Source: Candidatus Contendobacter odensis Run_B_J11 (GTDB taxonomy: Bacteria; Pseudomonadota; Gammaproteobacteria; Competibacterales; Competibacteraceae). From it: a stretch of DNA of 64,000 nt. Location of the stretch: positions 52,121 to 116,120 of the forward strand of contig NZ_CBTK010000113.1 in assembly GCF_000531125.1 (NCBI RefSeq), given 5' to 3'. The notes under the pieces are model-generated. The model saw only the letters and a list, made by a program, of their open reading frames with translations, ran no database searches and was not told the origin of the DNA. The position numbers and the translations under genes are program-made. This document shows positions 17,880 to 24,775 of the stretch, piece after piece (position 1 is the stretch's first letter; each line of letters begins with the position of its first letter).

Positions 17880-18126
17880 CCCAGGAAAACTCACCCTCCA
17901 TCTCATCAGCTGTCAGGTTGACGACCGGGGTTCCAGCACGACTGGCGGCCAGCAGGAACTCGACTCGTCCCATGCCGCAGATGCGTCCCGCTTTGCCCGA
18001 CGAAACCCGACCCAGCTCAAAGAGCTTTAAGGCCAGCAGAAAACGGGCTTCGGTGATAAACAACTCGGGCGGATCAGCAGGTGTTGGCAAGGCATCGGCT
18101 GGAATTTCCAAGAGTATGGCGTTCAT
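17872..18126 (-). CDS. UPF0175-family antitoxin
   Basis: An 84-residue UPF0175 protein. The central helix-turn-helix-like stretch LALKLFELGRVSSGKAGRIC (31-50) and GMGRVEFLLAASRAG are characteristic, and the acidic C-terminus (DEMEGEFSWDE) probably binds the toxin. UPF0175 and DUF3368 genes are a recurrent pair. It overlaps the toxin gene at its 3' end and a short upstream frame by ATGA at its 5' end. It may repress its own promoter. Confidence 0.85.
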   Translation of the reverse strand: MNAILLEIPADALPTPADPPELFITEARFLLALKLFELGRVSSGKAGRICGMGRVEFLLAASRAGTPVVNLTADEMEGEFSWDE

Positions 18127-18293
18127 AGTGATATCCGTTGATGCTCATGGGCCAAGTGCTGACCAGCGTGAATCTTGGCTAGACGCATAAGATATTCAAT
18201 CTGGAGATAGTGTTTCTTCAGGTAGAACTTGAGCATATCGGTCATCCTCGCAGTGGACAGGATCAGTTTATCAGGCTTGATGCGATGTACCAT
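18123..18293 (-). CDS. possible small leader gene of the TA module, 56 aa
   Basis: A short frame whose stop TGA overlaps the antitoxin ATG (ATGA at 18126-18123), the arrangement of coupled genes. ATG 18293 gives 56 basic residues and GTG 18332 would give 69. Neither has a visible ribosome site, and the longer form would run into the operator of the opposite strand. The product is basic and Leu/Tyr/His-rich, of no recognised family. It could be a third TA component, a remnant or chance. Confidence 0.4.
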   Translation of the reverse strand: MVHRIKPDKLILSTARMTDMLKFYLKKHYLQIEYLMRLAKIHAGQHLAHEHQRISL

Positions 18294-18313
18294 TGGCAGG
18301 TTTACACAAAGTT

Positions 18314-18376
18314 TTGAATAGGTCTTGTACACGGACCAACAATGATGTAAAAGTTATGTACAATATTTTTAGACAA
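18314..18376 (+). promoter_or_regulatory. three-box operator, copy B (before DUF1365)
   Basis: Boxes TGTACA at 18326-18331, TGTAAA at 18346-18351 and TGTACA at 18357-18362 have the same 20- and 11-base spacing as copy A, and AATATTTT follows at 18362-18369. It lies about 40 bases before the TTG start of the DUF1365 gene. The same regulator should control both halves of the cluster. Confidence 0.7.
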
Positions 18377-18405
18377 ATTTCTTGCGCCCGGAGGAGGAAA
18401 TCCGT

Positions 18406-19170
18406 TTGCACAGTTCCCTCTATGTGGGTCATGTCGCTCACCGGCGCTTTTCCCCACGCCCGCACCAGTTCCGCTACAAGCTGTTCATGGTCTACCTCGA
18501 TCTGGCGGAACTAGACACGGTGTTCAAAGGCCGCTGGCTGTGGTCGGCGAGCCGACCGGCGCTGGCCTGGTTCCGCCGCCGCGATCATTTCGGCGATCCC
18601 AACCTGCCATTGGATGCCTATGTACGCGATCTGGCGGAAAAGCAAACCGGCCGTCGTCCGCAAGGGCCGATTCGGCTGCTGACGCATTTGCGCTATTTCG
18701 GCTACTGCATCAACCCGATCAGCGTCTACTACTGCTTCACTCCTGACGGTGCGCAGATTGATACGCTGGTTGCCGAAGTCACCAACACCCCATGGGGCGA
18801 GCGCATCGGTTACGTGCTCGACGTGGCCGGGCAAACTGGCGGCAAGCAGCAGGCCGAATTTCAGAAAGCGATGCATGTTTCGCCGTTCCTGCCGATGGAC
18901 TTGCGCTACGGCTGGCATTCCACCGCGCCGGGGCCGCATCTGGCGGTGCATCTGGACGTGTTCAAGGGCCAGTCCCGCCTGCTCGACGCCACTCTCAGCT
19001 TGCGTCGCCAACCCCTTGGAGGTCGGAGCATGGCGGGGGTACTGATTCGCTTCCCATGGATGACTTTGAAAGTGATCGCGGCTATTTATTGGGAAGCGGT
19101 GCGACTACTGTGGAAACGCATTCCGCTATTCCCGCCGCCTCCGACACCCGGCAACCCTGCGGAGAATTAA
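18406..19170 (+). CDS. DUF1365 family protein
   Basis: A 254-residue protein of the DUF1365 family. The N-terminus SSLYVGHVAHRRFSPRPHQF and the central FGYCINPISVYYCF are family hallmarks. The start is TTG 18406. The Shine-Dalgarno GGAGGAGG (18390-18397) sits eight bases upstream, and the family N-terminus begins exactly here. A TTG at 18382 would lie before that site. DUF1365 genes travel with FAD amine oxidases and CFA synthases in photo-oxidative stress clusters. The CFA synthase follows 4 bases downstream, so the two are co-translated or nearly so. The molecular function is unknown. Confidence 0.88.
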   Translation: MHSSLYVGHVAHRRFSPRPHQFRYKLFMVYLDLAELDTVFKGRWLWSASRPALAWFRRRDHFGDPNLPLDAYVRDLAEKQTGRRPQGPIRLLTHLRYFGYCINPISVYYCFTPDGAQIDTLVAEVTNTPWGERIGYVLDVAGQTGGKQQAEFQKAMHVSPFLPMDLRYGWHSTAPGPHLAVHLDVFKGQSRLLDATLSLRRQPLGGRSMAGVLIRFPWMTLKVIAAIYWEAVRLLWKRIPLFPPPPTPGNPAEN

Positions 19171-19174
19171 ACTC

Positions 19175-20461
19175 ATGCAGCAAGAATCCATTTTGTCGTC
19201 CCCTCTCGGTTTGTCACCCGCTCCAACCCCCTCCCGCCGGGCTGACCGCTGGCTGCGCCGTGCAGTGTTTCAGCGGTTGCAAAAGCTGATCCACGGCTGC
19301 GTGACGGTTGCCGATACCGATGGCAACCATGCCTTCGGCCAAGTGAGTGCGAGCTGTCCGCTCCGCGCTACCGTCACCATCCATGATCCGAATGCGTATC
19401 AGCGGCTGGCCTTGCGCGGCAGCATCGGCGTCGGCGAGGGTTACATGGCCGGCGAGTGGTCCTGCGATGATTTACCCGCGCTAGTGCGAATTTTTGTGCT
19501 GAATCAGGACGCGCTGTCAGAACTAGAGAAGGGTCTGACCCGGCTGATGATGCCGCTGTTTCGGCTGTGGTACGCCCGCCGCGACAACAACCGGGGGGGC
19601 AGTCGCGCCAATATCGCCGCCCATTACGATCTCGGTAATGAATTCTACCGGCTGTTCCTCGACGATACCCTGATGTATTCCGCAGCGATCTTCCCGACGC
19701 CGGACACCGGATTACGGGAAGCGTCCGTCGCAAAGATGGACCGTGTTTGCCGCAAACTGGAATTGAATCCGGGCGATCATCTGCTGGAAATTGGCGCTGG
19801 CTGGGGCGGGTTTGCCCTGTACGCCGCGCAACACTACGGTTGCCGGGTTACCACCACCACCATTTCCCAAGAACAATATCAACTGGCTTGCAACCGGGTA
19901 CGGGAGGCGGGGCTGGAGGAACGGGTCACGGTGTTGTGTCAGGATTATCGCGACCTGCACGGTAGTTTCGACAAGCTGGTGTCCATCGAGATGATCGAAG
20001 CCGTCGGAGAACGGCATCTCAACACCTATTTCCGTACCTGCGCCCAATTGCTCAAGCCGCACGGCATGATGTTGTTGCAGGCAATTACCGTCGCCGATCA
20101 AAAGTACGCGCAATACCGGAACGAAGTGGATTTCATCCGGCATTACATCTTCCCCGGCGGTTTCCTGCCGTCACTGACTGCCATTGCCGAAACGCTGGGT
20201 CGGGTGACGGATCTGCGCGTCTTCCATCTGGAAGACATCGGCGCTCACTACGCCACTACGCTCAGCCATTGGCGGGAGCGGTTCCTGGGCAATCTGGATC
20301 GGGTGCGGGCGCTCGGGTTCCCGGACACCTTTATCCGCATGTGGGAATACTATCTGTGCTATTGCGAAGGCGGTTTCCGCGAGCGGGCGATTGGCACCGT
20401 GCAACTGCTGCTGACCAAACCACAGTGCCGGCGCGAACCGTTGACCCCGGTGCTGGTTTGA
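19175..20461 (+). CDS. cfa: cyclopropane-fatty-acyl-phospholipid synthase
   Basis: A SAM-dependent enzyme that adds a methylene across double bonds of membrane phospholipid acyl chains, acting at the membrane surface. It is 428 residues long. The N-terminal lipid-binding part is followed by AHYDLGNEFY (149-158), the SAM motif LEIGAGWGG (204-212), SIEMIEAVG, and the C-terminal YYLCYCEGGF with its conserved Cys. All are standard for the family. GGAG at 19161 serves ATG 19175. A second, more divergent CFA-type methyltransferase lies 1.9 kb downstream, so one of them may act on a different acyl modification. Confidence 0.93.
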   Translation: MQQESILSSPLGLSPAPTPSRRADRWLRRAVFQRLQKLIHGCVTVADTDGNHAFGQVSASCPLRATVTIHDPNAYQRLALRGSIGVGEGYMAGEWSCDDLPALVRIFVLNQDALSELEKGLTRLMMPLFRLWYARRDNNRGGSRANIAAHYDLGNEFYRLFLDDTLMYSAAIFPTPDTGLREASVAKMDRVCRKLELNPGDHLLEIGAGWGGFALYAAQHYGCRVTTTTISQEQYQLACNRVREAGLEERVTVLCQDYRDLHGSFDKLVSIEMIEAVGERHLNTYFRTCAQLLKPHGMMLLQAITVADQKYAQYRNEVDFIRHYIFPGGFLPSLTAIAETLGRVTDLRVFHLEDIGAHYATTLSHWRERFLGNLDRVRALGFPDTFIRMWEYYLCYCEGGFRERAIGTVQLLLTKPQCRREPLTPVLV

Positions 20462-20520
20462 AGCGAAATTCCCCAATCCTCTATCAGATTCAAGATTCAA
20501 GCGGGTAATTGACGGAAAAT

Positions 20521-20604
20521 CGAGGGTGGCAGCGGCCTTCAGGCCGTGATGTTCGCGGGCTAAAACCCGCTCCTGCGGCTAGGTCGAAAACCGATAGGTA
20601 GCAA
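20521..20604 (+). repeat. REP doublet with flanks, copy 1
   Basis: Two head-to-head palindromes, AGCGGCCTTCAGGCCG and CGCGGGCTAAAACCCGC, joined by TGATGTT. This is the form of REP/BIME elements. The whole 84-base segment, including the flank GGTCGAAAACCGATAGGT, matches copy 2 at 35611-35695 in inverted orientation with few changes. It ends three bases before the DUF2878 start codon and so overlaps its ribosome-binding region. Confidence 0.8.
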
Positions 20605-20607
20605 GCC

Positions 20608-21171
20608 ATGTTTCTGAATTTCATCGCGTTCCAAATCGGCTGGTTTGCCTGTGTGCTGGGTGGAGCGCACGGCTGGCCCTGGCTCGGCGTAGGGGTCACT
20701 GCCGCTATCATCGCGCTGCATCTCTACCGGGCGGCACGACCATCAACAGAAGCAGTATTGATAGTGCTAAGTGGCCTGCTGGGCTTTATCGCTGATTCGT
20801 TGCTAACCGGAATGGGGCTGCTGCAATTTCCATCCGGGCAGCTTCATCGGCACTTCGCTCCCTACTGGATGGTGGCGATGTGGATGGCGTTCGCTACCAC
20901 CTGCAATGTCTCGCTGCGCTGGTTGAAACCCCGGTTGGGACTGGCGGCGCTGCTGGGCGCAGTGGCGGGACCACTGGCCTACTATGGTGGGGCAAAGCTG
21001 GGCGGGGTGTCGTTCGCTGAACCCCTCGCCAGTTTGATCGCGGTGGCCGGGGTATGGACGCTGGCAATGCCACTCTTATTGATTATCGCCGCTCGCTGGG
21101 ACGGGATGGCAGAAACAGATCGGACAAACGCTGCGCCTGGCAAGTCCGCGATAGCAGATAAGCCAGTGTAA
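20608..21171 (+). CDS. DUF2878 membrane protein
   Basis: A 187-residue inner-membrane protein with about five or six hydrophobic helices (N-terminal NFIAFQIGWFACVLGGAHGW, central GFIADSLLTGMGLLQF). These match DUF2878, seen in the same stress-lipid clusters. The function is unknown. The gene follows the REP doublet directly, with only a weak AGGT ribosome site. Its last 89 bases overlap the 3' end of the opposite-strand DUF1475-like gene. Confidence 0.8.
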   Translation: MFLNFIAFQIGWFACVLGGAHGWPWLGVGVTAAIIALHLYRAARPSTEAVLIVLSGLLGFIADSLLTGMGLLQFPSGQLHRHFAPYWMVAMWMAFATTCNVSLRWLKPRLGLAALLGAVAGPLAYYGGAKLGGVSFAEPLASLIAVAGVWTLAMPLLLIIAARWDGMAETDRTNAAPGKSAIADKPV

Positions 21172-21421
21172 CCACGTTGCCAAGAATGAACAGCGCTGCG
21201 ATCCATGCCGCCGCCCGCCACCGATTCGGTTCCACCAATGCTAGCCAGACCGCGATGAACAGCAGACCCACACTGAGATCCAGCAGGGTGACGATGCCCC
21301 AAGGATTGGCGATGACATAGCGCAAGCCCGCCAGTACGTTGCTCTGGTTGCTGGCGATCAGAATGGCGGCGACGAGCAGGCCCAACAGAATCCCGCAAAC
21401 GATAATAGTGGTGCGCAGCAT
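21083..21421 (-). CDS. DUF1475-like small membrane protein
   Basis: A 112-residue protein with three hydrophobic helices and the stretch NPWGIVTLLDLSVGLLFIAV, which resembles DUF1475 proteins. ATG 21421 is chosen because GGAG lies about 8 bases upstream. A longer frame to 21463 lacks such a site. It is transcribed against the rest of the cluster, and its 3' end overlaps DUF2878. The function is unknown and the family call is by recall of the motif. Confidence 0.65.
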   Translation of the reverse strand: MLRTTIIVCGILLGLLVAAILIASNQSNVLAGLRYVIANPWGIVTLLDLSVGLLFIAVWLALVEPNRWRAAAWIAALFILGNVVTLAYLLSRTCQAQRLSDLFLPSRPSERR

Positions 21422-21568
21422 GAACATTCTCCGAACAACAATGATGTTCCAACAAGACCACACCCGCGTGGGTAAGTGCGTTCGGTGGGTATTCGTTCAA
21501 CTTTCACCGCCAGCCCTTTTCCTGGATACGGGAGGGGAGAGTGAATGGTTTTGTCGGAGGGTATTGCC

Positions 21569-22357
21569 ATGACCGGTCTCGAACTGTTCCTGGCCGGTTG
21601 GGCGACGGCGGCGCTGCTGATGGCGCTGGCCTGGGCAGTGCAATGGCGTACTCAGGATGCCGGAGTGGTGGATGTCACTTGGGCGGCGGGATTGGGAGTG
21701 TTGGCGCTGGGCTATGCCCTGCTGGCGAACGGTGATCCGTTGCGGCGAATTCTGGTAGCGATCATGGCGGGCGGCTGGTCATTCCGATTGGCGGCTTACC
21801 TCCTGATCAATCGGGTGATCGGCAAGTCGGAAGACGGTCGCTATCAACGGCTGCGTGCGCATTGGCACGAACGCCTGCAACTCAAATTTTTCGGCTTCTT
21901 TCAGGCACAGGCGCTGCTCACCGCCGTATTCGCCGTACCCTTCCTCGTGGTCACCATGATTCTGGAACGACCTCCGTTACTCGCAGTCTTCGCCGTCGCA
22001 CTCATCTGGCTGCTGGCAGTGGGCGGCGAGACGCTGGCTGACCGGCAACTGGCGGCATGGCGGGCGGATTCTGCCCACCGTGGCCGCACCTGCCGGGCTG
22101 GACTGTGGCGCTATTCCCGCCATCCCAACTATTTTTTCGAGTGGCTGCACTGGTGGTGCTATCCGCTGCTGGCCTGGGGGTCGCCGGCGCTTTGGCTGAC
22201 TCTGATCGGCCCGGCACTGATGCTGTACACCCTGCTCAAAGTGACGGGCATTCCCTACACCGAACAACAGGCATTGGCCAGTCGCGGCGATGATTACCGC
22301 GCCTACCAGTGCAGTACCAGCGCGTTTATTCCCTGGTTTCCAAAACGGGAGGTTTGA
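21569..22357 (+). CDS. DUF1295 (steroid 5-alpha-reductase-like) membrane protein
   Basis: A 262-residue polytopic membrane protein of the DUF1295 / 3-oxo-5-alpha-steroid 4-dehydrogenase-like group. The C-terminal GLWRYSRHPNYFFEWLHWW is the family signature, shared with isoprenylcysteine methyltransferases and sterol reductases, and probably binds NADPH. ATG 21569 is preceded by GGAGG at good spacing, which rules out the frame extension to 21545. Its TGA overlaps the start of the next methyltransferase gene by one base. A reductase acting on a fatty acyl intermediate is a reasonable inference. Confidence 0.85.
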   Translation: MTGLELFLAGWATAALLMALAWAVQWRTQDAGVVDVTWAAGLGVLALGYALLANGDPLRRILVAIMAGGWSFRLAAYLLINRVIGKSEDGRYQRLRAHWHERLQLKFFGFFQAQALLTAVFAVPFLVVTMILERPPLLAVFAVALIWLLAVGGETLADRQLAAWRADSAHRGRTCRAGLWRYSRHPNYFFEWLHWWCYPLLAWGSPALWLTLIGPALMLYTLLKVTGIPYTEQQALASRGDDYRAYQCSTSAFIPWFPKREV

Positions 22358-23394
22358 TGCTCAATATCGCCATTGATCTGATGGAGCGGGGTTATGTTCC
22401 CGACGGGTTAATTCGGATCGGCATCCGTCGCTTGCTGGCCCAGCGGTTGCGCGCCGAAGAGGCCCGTGATGAGCAGGTTCGCGCCGCAGCGCTGGAAAAA
22501 TTCATCGTGGAACTGCGCGCCAGCCCCATTGCTTTGCATACCACGGCGGCCAATGCCCAGCATTACGAACTGCCCGCTGGCTTTTTCCAAAAGACGCTGG
22601 GGCCACGGTTGAAATACAGTTCCTGCTGGTGGCCGGAAGAGGTGAGAGATCTGGAAACCGCTGAAGCGGCCATGCTGGCACTTTCCTGCGAGCGGGCCGA
22701 ACTGGGCTTTGATCAGGATATTCTGGAACTGGGCTGTGGCTGGGGTTCGCTGACGCTGTGGATGGCGGAGTTCTATCCCGACTCACGGATCGTGGCGGTC
22801 TCCAACTCCCATTCTCAAAGGGAATTTATTGAAGCGCAATGTCAGCAACGTAGATTGGAGAATGTTCAGGTCGTCACCGCCGATATCAATGATTTTTGTA
22901 CCGACCGACGCTTTGATCGGGTAGTGTCGGTGGAGATGTTCGAACACATGCGCAATTATCAGGCACTGATGGCACGAATCCAGAGGTGGCTAAAACCGGG
23001 CGGCAAGCTGTTCGTCCATCTCTTTACTCATCGCCTGTTGGCTTATCCCTTCGAGACCGAGGGCGACGATAACTGGATGGGGCGCTATTTCTTCACCGGT
23101 GGATTGATGCCTTCGCGTGATTTATTGCCGCGTTTTCAGGATGATTTGCAGTTGCAAGAGCAATGGCACTTTAACGGACGCCATTATCAGCGCACTTTAG
23201 AAACGTGGCTGATCAATCAGGATCGCTATCGCGGCGAGATTATGCCGATCTTCAGTGAAACCTACGGCACTGAAAACGCTGAACGCTGGTTCCAGCGCTG
23301 GCGGGTATTCTTCATGGCGTGCGCGGAACTGTTCGGCTATCGGTGCGGCGAGGAATGGGGCGTATCGCACTATCGGTTTGGCAACCGGGGATGA
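22357..23394 (+). CDS. CFA-type SAM-dependent methyltransferase
   Basis: A 345-residue class I methyltransferase of the CFA / coclaurine-N-methyltransferase group. The N-terminal region contains QHYELPAGFF (68-77). The SAM motif ILELGCGWGS is at 122-131, and SVEMFEHM follows. It lacks the N-terminal lipid domain of canonical CFA synthase. Relatives in such clusters include the methyltransferase of furan fatty acid formation, so an acyl-chain methylation is likely, but the product is not determined. ATG 22357 overlaps the DUF1295 stop (TGATG), with GGGAGG 4-10 bases upstream, giving strong translational coupling. Confidence 0.87.
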   Translation: MLNIAIDLMERGYVPDGLIRIGIRRLLAQRLRAEEARDEQVRAAALEKFIVELRASPIALHTTAANAQHYELPAGFFQKTLGPRLKYSSCWWPEEVRDLETAEAAMLALSCERAELGFDQDILELGCGWGSLTLWMAEFYPDSRIVAVSNSHSQREFIEAQCQQRRLENVQVVTADINDFCTDRRFDRVVSVEMFEHMRNYQALMARIQRWLKPGGKLFVHLFTHRLLAYPFETEGDDNWMGRYFFTGGLMPSRDLLPRFQDDLQLQEQWHFNGRHYQRTLETWLINQDRYRGEIMPIFSETYGTENAERWFQRWRVFFMACAELFGYRCGEEWGVSHYRFGNRG

Positions 23395-23862
23395 GGGCTT
23401 CTATCTTTGATTCTCTTGGTCGCGAGTGGGTTTTTTAATGCCTCTATGTGGCTTTTTATTTCCATATCCAAGGTTAAAACCACCGGCTTTAGCCGGTCAG
23501 CTTTCAGCTACGACTCTCCAAGCGAGATCAGATACTCTCTAAATGGGGCTTGGCTTGGTGTTGCAACTTATTGTTACAACAGGATGTTCTTAAAGCGCTT
23601 GGCGCATTGATTGGGTGGACTTTCAGAGGTTGTACAGCGAGGCGGACCCACTTGGGCGTAAACCTGACGGGCACCTTCCAGACCAAGGGTAATCCACCTC
23701 ACACCGGTGGGATACGTTGGTAGTTACCAATCACCTTGAAAGGGCTGGCTACAGTTGCATCACTTTGAATCACACCCCCCTCAGAGTGTCAAGTTGTCAG
23801 GCGCTTGGCGCGGTTTACCCTAAAATGGTAACTTGATCGCACTCATCCACTCGTACCGAACG
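23395..23862. other. 468-base non-coding region, possible mobile-element remnant
   Basis: No convincing gene is visible, and the text is more AT-rich than its neighbours. ACCGGCT TT AGCCGGT (23482-23497) is a hairpin of the kind found at ends of IS200/IS605 elements. A second near-perfect inverted repeat, TGTTGCAAC-TTATT-GTTACAACA, lies near 23560-23582. A frame of 67 codons at 23407-23610 has no family features. The nadK promoter must also lie here. Confidence 0.35.
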
Positions 23863-24762
23863 ATGTCTACTCTGGCTTTTCATACCATCGGCCTTATCGG
23901 CAAGTTTGGCGATCCCAATGTTGCGGATACGCTGAACCAAATCGCCCTCCACCTGCATCAGCGTCAGTTGCGGGTGCTGCTTGATGAAAGCTCGGCCCGG
24001 CTGATCCCGGATAACGGTCTGGAAATCGCCAGCCGCGCCGCCATCGGTGAGCAGTGCGATTTGGCTATCGTCATGGGCGGCGACGGCACCATGCTCAACG
24101 CTGCCCGCTCGCTAGTGGATTACCAGGTGCCGATCCTGGGCGTCAATCTGGGTCGGCTCGGTTTTTTAGCCGATGTTTCGCCCGGCGAAATCCCCCACAG
24201 TCTGGATGCAGTGCTGAACGGTCAATTTCGTGAGGCCCGCCGCTCGTTGCTCCACGCCGAGGTGGTGCATGAGGATCAGGTGACCAGCGAGGCTGACGCG
24301 CTTAACGATGTCGTGGTCCACAAGCGCGAAGTAGCCCGGATGATCGAGGTAGACACCTTTCTCGACGGGCGCTTTCTCAACGCCTATCGCGCCGACGGTC
24401 TGATCATTTCCACTCCGACCGGTTCGACCGCCTACGCTCTGGCTGGCGGCGGGCCAATCATCCATCCGGCGCTGGAAGCGGTGGTGCTGGTGCCGATCTG
24501 CCCGCACACCCTTTCACATCGCCCGATTGTGGTCAAAGCCGACAGCGTGATCGAAGTGGTGTTAAATGCCGCCAACACCACCCAAACCCAAGTGACTTGC
24601 GATGGTCAGATCAGCTTGGCACTCGAACCGGGTGACCGCATCGTGATCCGCAAAAAAGATCGCAAAGTGCGACTGATTCATCCCGTCAACCACGATTATT
24701 TCAAGTTGCTGCGGGCCAAGCTGAGTTGGGGCCTCAGCCCGGAAGCTTCACCGTTCACCTGA
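23863..24762 (+). CDS. nadK: NAD kinase
   Basis: Phosphorylates NAD to NADP in the cytoplasm. It is 299 residues, the usual length. The ATP/NAD motif GGDGT is at 72-76 with Asp74 the catalytic acid, and the second motif TPTGSTAYALAGGGPI is intact. ATG 23863 is used. A TTG 30 bases upstream would add residues without family match. recN follows 13 bases downstream, a pairing common in gammaproteobacteria. Confidence 0.96.
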   Translation: MSTLAFHTIGLIGKFGDPNVADTLNQIALHLHQRQLRVLLDESSARLIPDNGLEIASRAAIGEQCDLAIVMGGDGTMLNAARSLVDYQVPILGVNLGRLGFLADVSPGEIPHSLDAVLNGQFREARRSLLHAEVVHEDQVTSEADALNDVVVHKREVARMIEVDTFLDGRFLNAYRADGLIISTPTGSTAYALAGGGPIIHPALEAVVLVPICPHTLSHRPIVVKADSVIEVVLNAANTTQTQVTCDGQISLALEPGDRIVIRKKDRKVRLIHPVNHDYFKLLRAKLSWGLSPEASPFT

Positions 24763-24775
24763 TGATCCGGCCACC

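Noticed and set aside
14651..23394. Prophage or genomic island boundaries around the lipid cluster
   Set aside because: No integrase, attachment repeats or tRNA junctions were seen. Apart from the TA module, the content is metabolic.
23407..23610. 67-codon frame in the gap before nadK
   Set aside because: No family resemblance, no good ribosome site and unusual composition. Treated as non-coding.
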